The notes: a model not told the origin generated them from the sequence alone. 64,000 nt of DNA from Phaeobacter sp. G2 (GCA_025163595.1 CP104100.1:124001-188000), one strand, 5' to 3'; positions 16,990-26,458 are shown, numbered from the stretch's first letter. Numbers and translations are program-made.

Positions 16990-17514
16990 CTATGCCCGCA
17001 ACGCGATAGGTGTGCCGTCTCGGACCATGGCATAGATCTCTTCGATTTCTTGGTTGCGCACTGCGATACAGCCTGCTGTCCAGTCAGACACCCGCGCGGC
17101 CCGCTTGCGCTCTTTTTCGCTGTTGGGCTCACCGTGAATAAAGATCTCACCACCGGGGCGTTTGCCCAGCGACTGAGCATAGGCGCGATCGGCTGCGTTT
17201 GGATAAGAGATACCAAGCGACAGATGGAACGCGCTGTTGGGGTTGCGCCGGTCAATGCGATACAGTCCTTCGGGGGTTTTGCCATCGCCTTCGACTTGCT
17301 TGTGACCAAGCGGCGCAAACCCGAGGTCCATCTTATATTCCCGCAGGATTCCTTCGCCGTTCAACAAATAGACCTTGCGGGCGCCCTTGTTGACCACAAC
17401 GCTGGTCACCTCTGGCCCGTGATAGGTCTTGAAACGGCTCACGTAATTGCTTCTGCCGCAGCCCGCCACTGCCAGGCTGGCAACTGCACTTAATCCAAAT
17501 GCGCGTCTGTCCAT
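16990..17514 (-). CDS. L,D-transpeptidase-fold lipoprotein (YafK type)
   Basis: A 174-residue protein with a lipobox (ASLAVAGCG) after a short signal and a YkuD-like domain: VVVNKGARKVYLLNGEG, GDGKTPEGLYRID, IFIHGEP and SDWTAGCIAVRNQEIEEIY. The His and the Cys of the catalytic motif are present. E. coli YafK (DpaA) removes Braun lipoprotein from murein, so this may be a hydrolase rather than a transferase; the distinction cannot be made from the sequence alone. It converges with the CAP lipoprotein gene. Confidence 0.88.
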   Translation of the reverse strand: MDRRAFGLSAVASLAVAGCGRSNYVSRFKTYHGPEVTSVVVNKGARKVYLLNGEGILREYKMDLGFAPLGHKQVEGDGKTPEGLYRIDRRNPNSAFHLSLGISYPNAADRAYAQSLGKRPGGEIFIHGEPNSEKERKRAARVSDWTAGCIAVRNQEIEEIYAMVRDGTPIALRA

Positions 17515-17579
17515 GTGTTTTTCCTGTACCGCCTGCTCGTCTTTTTAGCGCCATACTCCGAATCGGCAAAATATCAAAA

Positions 17580-18395
17580 TCACAACTTGCTGTCTGGTTG
17601 CTCGCCAGGCACGGTTTCGGCGGATTTCACCGCCGCAAGCTGCCCCTCGATTGCCTTCAGGCGTTCCAGGACTTCGTCACGGTAGGCATCTGTCCGCTCC
17701 CCTTCTTCGGCTGAGTGCGCATCCTGCATCGAGTTCACAATCAGACCAACCAGCAGGTTCACCACCGCAAATGTTGTCACCATGATAAAGGGCACAAAGA
17801 ACGCCCAGGCATGGGGATAGACCTCCATCACCGGCCGCACGATCCCCATGGACCAGCTTTCCAGCGTCATGATCTGAAACAGCGAATATCCCGATTGCCC
17901 CAGGGTACCAAACCACTGCGGAAAGCTGGCGCCAAACAGTTTGGTCGCCATAACCGAGCCAATGTAGAAGATGATCGCCATCAGCAGAAAAACCGAGCCC
18001 ATGCCCGGTAGGGCGGTGACAAACCCCTCAACCACCCGGCGCAGGCTGGGGGCGACAGAAATCACCCGCAACACCCGCAGGATTCGCAGGGCGCGCAGCA
18101 CTGAAAACCCCTGTGCACCAGGAACCAGGGCAACACCAACAATCACAAAATCAAACAGGCTCCAGCCGCTCAGGAAAAATTTGAAGCGCCGCACGATCAG
18201 CTTGAGCAGGATTTCGACGATAAAGACACCCAGGCAAATCTTGTCGATCAGATGGATCAGTTCACCGGCCCGCGCCATCGCCACTTGCGAGGTTTCCAAC
18301 CCCAGGGTCACCGCATTGACCATGATCACCGCCATGATGAAGCGGGTAAATCGGGTGTCTTCCAAAAGTCCGTTCAGGCGATCAATCACAGTCAT
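17580..18395 (-). CDS. Bacterial voltage-gated sodium channel (NavBac)
   Basis: A 271-residue single-domain six-helix channel that assembles as a tetramer. S1-S3 are visible from about residue 15 to 100; S4 is SVLRALRILRVLRVISVAPSLRR (about 98-120) with arginines at every third position. S5 is about 130-155. The selectivity filter is TLESWS (177-182), the exact sodium-selective motif of NaChBac-type channels, and S6 is FFVPFIMVTTFAVVNLLVGLIVNSM. A C-terminal coiled coil (about 235-260) follows. Channels of this family are known from Ruegeria pomeroyi and other marine Rhodobacteraceae, where a role in Na+-linked motility or pH homeostasis is proposed. It lies alone between L,D-transpeptidase and rRNA methyltransferase genes. 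Confidence 0.92.
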   Translation of the reverse strand: MTVIDRLNGLLEDTRFTRFIMAVIMVNAVTLGLETSQVAMARAGELIHLIDKICLGVFIVEILLKLIVRRFKFFLSGWSLFDFVIVGVALVPGAQGFSVLRALRILRVLRVISVAPSLRRVVEGFVTALPGMGSVFLLMAIIFYIGSVMATKLFGASFPQWFGTLGQSGYSLFQIMTLESWSMGIVRPVMEVYPHAWAFFVPFIMVTTFAVVNLLVGLIVNSMQDAHSAEEGERTDAYRDEVLERLKAIEGQLAAVKSAETVPGEQPDSKL

Positions 18396-18434
18396 CAGAA
18401 TCTATCCGGCTCTGCTCATCAGGGTAAAATTGCA

Positions 18435-19682
18435 TCAATCATCCAGCGTAAAGCTGGCAACAACTTCGGTATGGGCTGACCATCTGAACTGGTCAACAAC
18501 CTGCACCCAGTTGAGCTTATAGCCGGCTGCCACCAGGGTCTTGGCATCACGGGCAAAGGTCACCGGGTTGCAGGAAACATAGGCGATCACCGGTATCCGC
18601 GATTCGGCCAACTGCGCCACCTGGGCCTCGGCCCCGGCGCGGGGCGGGTCAATCACTGCCGCCTCAAAAAAGGCGCCAAAGGGTTTCAGGTCTTCGGGCA
18701 GCAGCGGATTGCGGAACAGATCCCGCACTTCGGCGGTGAGCTTTTTCAACCCCTTGCCCTGACGCCAGCCCAAATTCAGCGCCTCGATCATCGCGGGCTC
18801 GCTTTCCAGCGCCAAAACTTCGGCATGGGCCGCCAGGGGCAGCGAAAAGGTGCCGCAGCCCGCAAAGAAATCAACGATGCGCTTGGCGCCTTTGGTGATC
18901 TCCAGAACGCCAGCCAGCAACGCGGCTTCGCCGTCACGGGTCGCCTGCAGAAAGGAGCCCGGCGGCGGACAGACCCGCGCGGTGCCAAAGGCTTGCAAGG
19001 GCGGTTGTTCCATCGCCACCTGCTCATCCTCCCAAGTCAGACGCGCAACCCCGTGCTGCCCGGCCAGTTCAGCAAGCGCGCTGCGCAGGGTGCTGTCCAA
19101 TGGTTTGCCATCCCGCACCAATACGTCCAGCCCGGTTTCAGAAGTGGTGAGCGTCACAGAAAGCGGTGTCTTGCGGCTGGCGCCAGTCATCGCCAGGGCC
19201 TCGGCCAGGGGGATGGCAGCGATCAAATCCGGGTCCAGCAACTGGCAATCCGGGATCGGCGTGATCACCCCAGAGGCCCGCCCGTGAAACCCGGCCATGG
19301 CCCCCTTTTTGGTACGCCGCACCGCCAGAGTAGCGCGGCGTCGCGTCTGCGCGGGCGAGGTATGGATGGGGCGCAATGTTGTCTCCACCCCCTGGGCCGC
19401 CAGTGCTTTTTCCACAATTCCCAGCTTCCAATCGGCAACAAACCCATCGCTGGCGTGCTGCAGCTGGCAGCCACCGCAGGATTTGTAGTGGCGGCAGGGC
19501 GCCTGAATACGGTGCTCGGACGGGGTCTCGATACGGATATCGGTCAATTGTGACCCCTCTTGCACGCCGCTCACCTGCTCGTCTGGCAGGGTGCGGGGGG
19601 CAAAAAGCGGGCCATGGGCGACTCCGTCACCTTGGTGGCCGAGTCGAAGGATGGTTGCTGTGGTTCTGGCTACATCTGTCAT
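18435..19682 (-). CDS. RlmD/TrmA-family 23S rRNA (uracil-5-)-methyltransferase-like protein
   Basis: A 415-residue class I RNA methyltransferase of the RumA/RlmC/RlmD group. It has an N-terminal TRAM-like domain (about 1-55), then CRHYKSCGGC plus a further Cys in IPDCQLL, matching the four cysteines of a [4Fe-4S] cluster. The SAM region is IVDFFAGCGTFSLPLA, followed by AVIDPPRAGAEAQV and the catalytic Cys in VIAYVSCNPVTFARD. It would methylate C5 of a uracil, most likely in 23S rRNA, but the exact position cannot be told from sequence. Confidence 0.88.
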   Translation of the reverse strand: MTDVARTTATILRLGHQGDGVAHGPLFAPRTLPDEQVSGVQEGSQLTDIRIETPSEHRIQAPCRHYKSCGGCQLQHASDGFVADWKLGIVEKALAAQGVETTLRPIHTSPAQTRRRATLAVRRTKKGAMAGFHGRASGVITPIPDCQLLDPDLIAAIPLAEALAMTGASRKTPLSVTLTTSETGLDVLVRDGKPLDSTLRSALAELAGQHGVARLTWEDEQVAMEQPPLQAFGTARVCPPPGSFLQATRDGEAALLAGVLEITKGAKRIVDFFAGCGTFSLPLAAHAEVLALESEPAMIEALNLGWRQGKGLKKLTAEVRDLFRNPLLPEDLKPFGAFFEAAVIDPPRAGAEAQVAQLAESRIPVIAYVSCNPVTFARDAKTLVAAGYKLNWVQVVDQFRWSAHTEVVASFTLDD

Positions 19683-19721
19683 TCAGGCTAGATAGCGACT
19701 GCGGCCTAATGAAAAAAGGAC

Positions 19722-19754
19722 AAAACCCGACAATCGCAGAGAAAGCCGGGTTTT
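19722..19754 (-). terminator. Terminator of the paired ABC-transporter operon
   Basis: Read on the minus strand, AAAACCCG...CGGGTTTT forms a stem and a run of six T follows about 7 nt later. It stands about 30 nt after the stop of the second ABC gene and before the rRNA methyltransferase start. Confidence 0.6.
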
Positions 19755-19782
19755 ATGTGTGCAGGCCGCAGTTTTGGCAAAA

Positions 19783-21630
19783 TCACTCGGCGGCGGCGCT
19801 GTCCTCCGCATCGGTGCAGATAAAGCCACCCGACTGGCGCGCCCAAAACTGCGCATAGAGCCCGCCCAAATCCAGCAATTCCCTATGGCTGCCAATCTCG
19901 GCAATCTGCCCCTGTTCCATCACGATGATCCGGTCCATTTCGCTCAATGTTGACAGGCGATGCGCGATGGCCAGCACCGTCTTGCCCTGCATCACCCGTT
20001 CCAATGCGGCCTGGATCAGCGCCTCTACCTCGGAATCCAGCGCCGAGGTGGCCTCATCCATGATCAGAATCGGAGCGTCCTTCAGAATCGCCCGCGCCAG
20101 AGCAATCCGCTGCCGCTGCCCGCCTGACAGTTTGACCCCCCGTTCGCCAAGAAAGGCATCATAACCCTGACGTCCCTGCCCGTCTTCGAGATCGAGAATG
20201 AACTCATGCGCCTCGGCCTGTTTTGCCGCTGCGATCAGTTCTGCCTCGCTGGCATCGGGCCGACCATACAGGATGTTATCCCGCGCCGACCGATTGAACA
20301 TCGCGGTTTCCTGAGTGACCATGCCAATCTGACCGCGCAGGGAATCCTGCGTCACCCCGGCAATATCCTGCCCGTCGATCAGAATCTTGCCACCTTCCCC
20401 GTCATAGAGCCGCAACAGCAGAGACACGAGGGTAGACTTCCCCGCCCCCGAGGCGCCAACAATGCCCAGTTTTTCACCCGGTTTGATGGCCAGCGAGATA
20501 TTGCGGATGCCGCCCATATCGCGGCCATAGGCAAAGGCGACATCATCAAAGCTGATCGCCCCTTCGCTGACCAGCAACGGCTCTGCAGTTTCTATATCTT
20601 CGACCCGATCAGGGCGGGACAGGGTCTTCATGCCGTTTTCGATCTCCCCCACATTCGAGTAGATCGCCATCAGGGTGAAACTGACCCAGCCGGTCATCTG
20701 GGCGATACGGATCGAGACAGCTCCGGCGGCGACAATATCGCCCTCGCTGGCCATACCGTTGCGCCACAACAGCAGGGTGGCGCCGATCAAAAGCACCGGC
20801 AAAAGCCCCGCAAGGGTCATCAAGCAAAACCGGAAACTGGCGGCTAGATAGCCAAAGTCCAGTGCGGTATCGCGGAATTTCGCCATCGCATCCTGGGCGC
20901 TGCGTTCCTCATGGGTGGCATGGGCGAACAGCTTAACCGTCTTGATATTGGTAATGCTGTCTACCACCTGCCCAGACACCATCGCCCGCGCCCCTGCGCG
21001 TTTGCCCGACCGCTGGCGCACCCGCGGCAGGAACCAGCGGATCAGGGCAAAATATCCCACCAGCCAGAGCAAAAACAACAGGGTTATGCGGCTATCAATC
21101 GCCCCAAGCAGCGCCAGCGAGCCCAGCAATGAAGCCAGGGCAAAGGCCACCACATTGATCATCTCGGTCGCAACCGAGGTCACCGCCGAAGCCGTTTGCA
21201 TCTGCTTTTGCGCAATGCGTCCCGCAAAATCATCGTCAAAGAACCGCACCGACTGGCCCAGTGTCCAGCGGTTAAGCCGCGACAACACCAACGGGTTCAC
21301 ATTCGGCTGTACAATGATGGCATTAGACGCCGCAGAAAGCCCAAAAAGCACTGGCCGCACCAGCATGAAAAAGCCCAGCGCCCCCAGGATCACCAGGATA
21401 TTGCCGCTGCTGAAAAACGCATCCGGCCCGCTGGCCAGGGCGGTGTCGATCACCAGTCCCAGGAAAAAGGCGGTTCCCGCCTCCATGGCGCCGGCAAAGG
21501 CAGAAATCGCCGCCGCCAGAAAAAGCATCGGCCAGGCTCCGGCCAGCACCCAGCGCAGGAACCCCCCCAGTTGTTGTGGCGGTGGTCCCTTGGCCGGTTG
21601 GAAGGCGTCGATCAGATTGCCTAGTTTCAT
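19783..21630 (-). CDS. ABC exporter half-transporter, second of a pair
   Basis: A 615-residue MsbA-like half-transporter. An N-terminal membrane domain (about residues 30-340, six hydrophobic segments) is fused to an ATPase with Walker A GASGAGKST, signature LSGGQRQRIALARAIL, Walker B PILIMDEATSALDSE and switch His in AIAHRLS. All catalytic residues are intact. The ATG overlaps the stop of the upstream ABC gene by 4 nt (ATGA), and both proteins end in nearly the same LYAQFWARQSGGF, so the two arose by duplication and probably form a heterodimer. The substrate is unknown (lipid or hydrophobic compound is the family expectation). Confidence 0.92.
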   Translation of the reverse strand: MKLGNLIDAFQPAKGPPPQQLGGFLRWVLAGAWPMLFLAAAISAFAGAMEAGTAFFLGLVIDTALASGPDAFFSSGNILVILGALGFFMLVRPVLFGLSAASNAIIVQPNVNPLVLSRLNRWTLGQSVRFFDDDFAGRIAQKQMQTASAVTSVATEMINVVAFALASLLGSLALLGAIDSRITLLFLLWLVGYFALIRWFLPRVRQRSGKRAGARAMVSGQVVDSITNIKTVKLFAHATHEERSAQDAMAKFRDTALDFGYLAASFRFCLMTLAGLLPVLLIGATLLLWRNGMASEGDIVAAGAVSIRIAQMTGWVSFTLMAIYSNVGEIENGMKTLSRPDRVEDIETAEPLLVSEGAISFDDVAFAYGRDMGGIRNISLAIKPGEKLGIVGASGAGKSTLVSLLLRLYDGEGGKILIDGQDIAGVTQDSLRGQIGMVTQETAMFNRSARDNILYGRPDASEAELIAAAKQAEAHEFILDLEDGQGRQGYDAFLGERGVKLSGGQRQRIALARAILKDAPILIMDEATSALDSEVEALIQAALERVMQGKTVLAIAHRLSTLSEMDRIIVMEQGQIAEIGSHRELLDLGGLYAQFWARQSGGFICTDAEDSAAAE

Positions 21631-23465
21631 TCAGCTGCCTCGATATTCAAAAATCCGCCGGACTGACGCGCCCAGAACTGGGCATAAAGCCCTTGAGCCT
21701 GCAACAGCTCCTCGTGGCAACCTTGCTCTGCGATCTTCCCGTCATCCAGTACCAGAATGCGGTCCATCTGTGCGATGGTGGACAGCCGATGTGCAATGGC
21801 AATCACCGTCTTGCCCTCCATCATCCCATAAAGAGTCTCTTGGATGGCGGCTTCGACCTCGGAATCCAGCGCCGAGGTGGCCTCATCCAGCAGCAGGATC
21901 GGCGCATCCTTCAGGATCACCCGCGCCAGAGTGATCCGTTGACGCTGGCCACCAGAAAGCTTGACGCCGCGCTCGCCCACATGGGCCTCATAGCCACGCC
22001 GCCCCTGCGGGTCCTCCAGATCCAGAATAAACTCATGTGCCTGCGCCTGTTTGGCTGCTGACAGGATCTGCTCCTCCCTGGCATCCGGGCGCCCATAGAG
22101 CAGGTTATCGCGCACCGAGCGATGCAGCAGGGCGCTGTCTTGCTGCACCATACCGATATTGCTGCGCAGACTGTCCTGGGTGATGCTGGCGATATCCTGA
22201 CCATCAATCAGGATCTGCCCTGCATCCGGATCGTAAAACCGCAACAGCAGCTTGACCAAGGTCGATTTTCCGGCCCCCGAACGCCCCACCAGACCAATTT
22301 TTTCACCCGGCTTGATGGTCAGGTTCAACTGATCCAACCCGCCAGCCTCGCGGCCATAGTGATGCGACAGATCTTTTAGCGCCACCTCGCCCTGGCTCAG
22401 ACGCAGGGGTGCGGCATTGGCGACATCCACCAGATCAATGGGCTGGGCGATTGTCTCCATGCCCTCGGCCACCACACCAAGCTGCCGAAAGAACGAAGTC
22501 AGCGCCCACATGATCCAGCCGGTCATGGCGTTCAGCCGCAGGGTCAGCGCCGTTGCAGCCGCCACCACCCCGGCAGAGGCAGACCCGATCATCCACAGAT
22601 GCAGCGCCCAGCCGACAACCCCAACAATCAGCAACCCGTTCAAGCCCACCAGAACCCCGTCCATCACGGTGAAGATGCGCATTTCCTGCTGAAAGGTCTC
22701 GCGGGTCTTTTCAATCGCGTCTTTGGCATAGGAAAGTTCCCGGTCATCATGGGCGAACATCTTGACCGAATGGATATTCGAATAGCTGTCCACCACCCGG
22801 CCCGTCACGGTGGACCGCGCATCCGAGGCCGCCTGGCTGGCCGGTCCCACCCGCTGAATCGTCCAGCGCACCAGAACCCCATAAAGCACAAACCAGATCA
22901 GCAACGGCAGCATCAGTCGCGGGTCTGCCACCGTCAGCATGATTGCCGCGCCCACCAGATAGGCCAGCGAAAAGGTAATCGCGTCAAAGACCTGAAACAC
23001 CACCTCGCCCGCTGCAGGCGGCGTTTGCATGATGCGGTTGGCAATCCGGCCGGCAAAATCATTCTCAAACCAGGACACCGACTGGCGCAGCACATGTTTA
23101 TGGGCCCGCCAACGGATCAAGGTGCCAAAGTTCGGCAAAATGGCGTTGTTGAGCAGCAAGACATCCGCCAGCTGCAGCAACGGGCGCAACACCAGGATGA
23201 ACAGCGCCACCAGGATGAGCTCGCTGCCATAGCTCTGCCAGACCTGCTCTGGTGGGTTGGACAGCAGATCAACCACCCGCCCCATGTAGTAGATCAGACC
23301 AATTTCGATTGCGGCCACCACCACCGACATGCAGGCAGTCAGGATAAACACAGCTTTGAACGGCTGCGAATAGGCCTTCAGAAAGGGCCAAAGCCGGGTC
23401 GGCGGTTGATCCGTTTCCGGATAGTCGCAATAGGGGTCGATAAGGTTTTCAAAAAAACGAAACAT
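21627..23465 (-). CDS. ABC exporter half-transporter, first of a pair
   Basis: A 612-residue membrane-ATPase fusion like its downstream partner. The transmembrane domain spans about 35-330; the ATPase has GRSGAGKST, LSGGQRQRITLARVIL, PILLLDEATSALDSE and AIAHRLS. Both partners retain full ATPase motifs, so the pair is not of the type with one degenerate site. A gap of 230 bp lies upstream before the CCA-adding enzyme gene; a tiny ORF with a strong ribosome-binding site there may be a leader. Confidence 0.92.
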   Translation of the reverse strand: MFRFFENLIDPYCDYPETDQPPTRLWPFLKAYSQPFKAVFILTACMSVVVAAIEIGLIYYMGRVVDLLSNPPEQVWQSYGSELILVALFILVLRPLLQLADVLLLNNAILPNFGTLIRWRAHKHVLRQSVSWFENDFAGRIANRIMQTPPAAGEVVFQVFDAITFSLAYLVGAAIMLTVADPRLMLPLLIWFVLYGVLVRWTIQRVGPASQAASDARSTVTGRVVDSYSNIHSVKMFAHDDRELSYAKDAIEKTRETFQQEMRIFTVMDGVLVGLNGLLIVGVVGWALHLWMIGSASAGVVAAATALTLRLNAMTGWIMWALTSFFRQLGVVAEGMETIAQPIDLVDVANAAPLRLSQGEVALKDLSHHYGREAGGLDQLNLTIKPGEKIGLVGRSGAGKSTLVKLLLRFYDPDAGQILIDGQDIASITQDSLRSNIGMVQQDSALLHRSVRDNLLYGRPDAREEQILSAAKQAQAHEFILDLEDPQGRRGYEAHVGERGVKLSGGQRQRITLARVILKDAPILLLDEATSALDSEVEAAIQETLYGMMEGKTVIAIAHRLSTIAQMDRILVLDDGKIAEQGCHEELLQAQGLYAQFWARQSGGFLNIEAAE

Positions 23466-23557
23466 GACAGTGTGCTCCAGTTACTTGAGCAAATAGGGAA
23501 TGCAAAAATGCAGACAAGAGGCGTGACCGTGCCCCCCTTCAAACGGGTGGTACGGCG

Positions 23558-23584
23558 TTAGCTAAACCAGATCCCGTAGTACAT
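23558..23584 (-). CDS. Possible 8-codon leader peptide upstream of the ABC pair
   Basis: On the minus strand GGAGGA stands exactly 6 nt before an ATG that opens MYYGIWFS and then stops with TAA, 92 nt before the first ABC-transporter start. The Shine-Dalgarno is the strongest in this area, yet nothing longer follows it in frame. This suggests a regulatory leader peptide rich in aromatic residues, but chance cannot be excluded. The rest of the 23466-23695 gap holds nothing recognisable. Confidence 0.25.
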   Translation of the reverse strand: MYYGIWFS

Positions 23585-23695
23585 TCGCATTCCTCCCGGC
23601 ATGATTGTTTTGGCTAAGGCAGAAATAGTCATAAATTCCATCGTCTGTCACCCTCAGATTTTTGGCCCGCATGGCAAAGCCCGGTGTCTGTGGCG

Positions 23696-24865
23696 TTATT
23701 TCAACTGTTGCAGCAGCTCTGCACGGTCCAAAGCAAAGCCCGACGCGATCCAGGCTTGCTCGAGCTGTTTCAGGGCTGTGCCCAGCGCCGCACCCGAAAG
23801 ATCAGGCATCAGATCAGCTGCGACAATCGGAAAGATCGCTTCGGCACCACGCGCCAAATCAGTCTCTAATTCAGGCAAAATGGGCTGTTCCAACAGTGCT
23901 GCCCGCAACAGGCAGGCACTGTGGGCCAGATCCCGCCCCAGCCGGTAGCTCAGCTCGGTCGCCGTGGCAGAGGCGCTGACGGCATCGCGCAGCTGCACCA
24001 GCTGGCGGGCCTCTGCCTTGCTCAATCGCAAATGCCCCTGCATCTCAGCGCCGCCCAGCGCTGCCAGGCGCCGCACCGGATCAACCTGTGCACCGGCCTC
24101 CAAATGAATGAGCGGTGCCAGCGCCCGGTCATCTGCGCCCGGCAGAATTTGCCCCAACACACCGATCTGGCGCATCACTGCAATCGCCGGGGCTGGGTCG
24201 GGCGCACCGAGAAGTTTCAACAGCTCAGCCGTGACACGTTCCAGCGATAGCTGCGACAGCCCCTCAAGATTGGCAGCAATCGCGGCCAGAGCATCCGGGT
24301 CAAACCCGGCGTGGGTGTCGCCATACCAGGCGTGAAACCTGAAATAGCGCAGGGTGCGCAGGTAGTCTTCGCGAATGCGGTGTTCAGCGGTGCCAATAAA
24401 CCGCACCCGGCGCGCTTTCAGATCTGCCATACCCCCCAGCGGATCGACAACTGTGCCATCGGGGCGCGCATAGATCGCATTCATGGTGAAATCGCGGCGC
24501 GCGGCATCCTCGGCGATCTCTTTGGAAAAGGCCACCACAGCGCGACGGCCATCCGTTGCAACATCTTTGCGAAACGTCGTCACCTCGTGGGGGATCTGGT
24601 TTTGCACCAGCGTCACCGTGCCATGGTCAATCCCGGTTGGAATCGCCTTGATTCCTGCGGCTTTGGCCAGGGCCACGACCTCATCTGGGGTGGCATCAGT
24701 GGCAATATCAATGTCGGAAACCGGCACGCCCATCAGGGCATTGCGCACACAGCCACCAACAAATAGGGCTGCCGCCCCCCGTTCGGTCCCCTCTGCGGTC
24801 AAAGCCGCACAAACAGCTTGGGTTGCTGGATCCGTCAGCCAAGGCTGCCCCCCCAATAGGGTCAT
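23696..24865 (-). CDS. cca: CCA tRNA nucleotidyltransferase
   Basis: A 389-residue class II nucleotidyltransferase that adds or repairs the 3' CCA of tRNAs. The head domain shows LFVGGCVRNALMG, then the metal-binding DIDIATD (about residues 55-61) and RRDFTMNAIYA (about 140-150), where the base-selecting EDAARRD region precedes. The C-terminal helical domain follows. A poly(A) polymerase of the same superfamily is a formal alternative, but length and motifs match the Rhodobacteraceae CCA enzyme. The start overlaps the end of the Nudix gene by 4 nt, so the two are coupled. Confidence 0.92.
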   Translation of the reverse strand: MTLLGGQPWLTDPATQAVCAALTAEGTERGAAALFVGGCVRNALMGVPVSDIDIATDATPDEVVALAKAAGIKAIPTGIDHGTVTLVQNQIPHEVTTFRKDVATDGRRAVVAFSKEIAEDAARRDFTMNAIYARPDGTVVDPLGGMADLKARRVRFIGTAEHRIREDYLRTLRYFRFHAWYGDTHAGFDPDALAAIAANLEGLSQLSLERVTAELLKLLGAPDPAPAIAVMRQIGVLGQILPGADDRALAPLIHLEAGAQVDPVRRLAALGGAEMQGHLRLSKAEARQLVQLRDAVSASATATELSYRLGRDLAHSACLLRAALLEQPILPELETDLARGAEAIFPIVAADLMPDLSGAALGTALKQLEQAWIASGFALDRAELLQQLK

Positions 24866-25458
24866 TGCTGCAATGCCCCGGCAAGATTACGCAGCATCCG
24901 CGCTGTGGCGCCCCAGATATAATAGGGGCCAAAGGGCACCGTGTAATAATGCCGTCGGGTGCCCCGCCAACTGCGTGAGGTCACGATATAATTGTGCGGG
25001 TCCAGCACATGGCTGAGTGGCACGGAAAAGACCTCGGCCACTTCCCCGGCTTCGGGGCGAATATCAAAGGGCTCATGCAGCAATGCCACCACGGGGGTCA
25101 CCTGAAAGCTGGTGACGGTCTCGTGGCTGGGCAAAAGGCCGATGACCTCCGGCAGGTCTTTGGGTAGACCAATCTCCTCCCAGGCCTCGCGCAGGGCGGC
25201 GGCAGTGACATCGACATCACCCTCATCCACCTTCCCACCGGGAAAGGCGATCTGGCCAGGGTGGTGTTTCAACGCCGAGGATCGTTTTGTCAGGATAACC
25301 CGTGGCGCGTCTTCCACCAGCGAGATCGCCACCAGAACCCCGGCTGGGCGCAGCCTGCGTTCTGGTGGAAGGGCGAGATCAGGGTTGAGATCAAAATCCG
25401 AAGATCCCGCCCCCTGATCCGCCAGCACGGCTTTCAGACTGCGCCGCAGCTCACTCAT
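24862..25458 (-). CDS. CoA pyrophosphatase-type Nudix hydrolase
   Basis: A 198-residue Nudix protein. The Nudix box GGKVDEGDVDVTAAALREAWEEIG (about residues 83-106) is complete, and the preceding LTKRSSALKHHPGQIAFPGG is the CoA-pyrophosphatase (UPF0035/NudL) signature. It would cleave CoA and its derivatives to phosphopantetheine and ADP. The ATG at 25458 lies inside the last codons of hslO (8-nt overlap); the open frame runs 19 codons further up, but those residues are unlike the family. Next downstream, overlapping, is cca. Confidence 0.9.
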   Translation of the reverse strand: MSELRRSLKAVLADQGAGSSDFDLNPDLALPPERRLRPAGVLVAISLVEDAPRVILTKRSSALKHHPGQIAFPGGKVDEGDVDVTAAALREAWEEIGLPKDLPEVIGLLPSHETVTSFQVTPVVALLHEPFDIRPEAGEVAEVFSVPLSHVLDPHNYIVTSRSWRGTRRHYYTVPFGPYYIWGATARMLRNLAGALQQ

Positions 25459-26458
25459 CGGTAGCAGTTTCCGCTTCAAAGCCAACCGTTTTTGGGTCCA
25501 GATCATAATGCGCACTGCAGAACTGACAGTCGGCTGTTACCCGGCCGTCATCCGTGGTCATGGTGGCAATATCCTTGGCCGAGTAGATCGACAGGCTTTG
25601 ACGGACGCGATCCTCGGAACAGGTGCAGCCAAAATGGACCGCCTGCGCATCATAGACCCGTGGTTCTTCCTCGTGGAACAGGCGCAAAAGCAGCTCGGTT
25701 GGGGTCACTGAGGGGCCAATCAGCTCCAGCTCTTCGACGGTGTTCAGCAGGGTGTTGACGCGATTCCAGTTTTCCTCAGCCTCGCCTTCGACCAGATCCG
25801 CAGCCCGGAGCGTGGCTCCGCTGCCCTCTGCATCGGCGGCCACAAAAGGCGAAGCCTTTGGCATATGCTGCATCATCACGCCACCGGCGCGCCAATGTTC
25901 GGCAACACCGGGGCTGGAGGATTTCCCATAGGTGAGGGTAAAGGTCGTCGGCAGCTGCTCGGACTGAGCAAAATAGGCTCCAGCACAGGCAGCCAGCGAT
26001 TCGCCATCCAGCGCGGCAATCCCCTGGTAGGGTTTGGTATCTTCGCCCTGGTTGATCATCACGGCAAAATAGCCTTCTCCCACCTGATCAAACGGCGCGG
26101 AATCGGTCAGACGCTCTGCATCAAAGCTGGCATAGGCACGAATGCGGGCCGGTTCGCCTTCGCTCGCCGGGGCGTAATAATCGGTGGCGATCATCCGCAC
26201 CGGGCCCTTGGACTGAATCTGCAGCGACAGTTTCCAGCGCAGCTTGATCGTTTGCCCGATCATCGCGGTCAGCAGTGCCATTTCAGCCACCAGGGCCTCG
26301 ACTTGGGGCGGATAGTTATGTTGTTTCAAAATGCCATCAAGCGCGGAATCAAGCCGCACCACACGGCCCCGCATATCAGATGCATCAAGCTGAAAAGGCA
26401 GGACGGTATCGTCCCATGCGATTTTTGATCCAAGAGTCATGTTTGATCCAACGGTCAT
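25451..26458 (-). CDS. hslO: Hsp33 redox-regulated chaperone
   Basis: A 335-residue holdase that is switched on by oxidation. The C-terminal zinc centre is visible as Cys278-x-Cys280 and Cys311-x-x-Cys314 (FGCTCSED and DCQFCSAHY), as in all Hsp33. The N-terminal fold starts at FQLDASDMRGRVVRLD. Two in-frame ATGs (26458 and 26440) are both possible; neither has a strong ribosome-binding site. First gene of hslO-nudix-cca, transcribed away from the second Nudix gene. Confidence 0.93.
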   Translation of the reverse strand: MTVGSNMTLGSKIAWDDTVLPFQLDASDMRGRVVRLDSALDGILKQHNYPPQVEALVAEMALLTAMIGQTIKLRWKLSLQIQSKGPVRMIATDYYAPASEGEPARIRAYASFDAERLTDSAPFDQVGEGYFAVMINQGEDTKPYQGIAALDGESLAACAGAYFAQSEQLPTTFTLTYGKSSSPGVAEHWRAGGVMMQHMPKASPFVAADAEGSGATLRAADLVEGEAEENWNRVNTLLNTVEELELIGPSVTPTELLLRLFHEEEPRVYDAQAVHFGCTCSEDRVRQSLSIYSAKDIATMTTDDGRVTADCQFCSAHYDLDPKTVGFEAETATDE

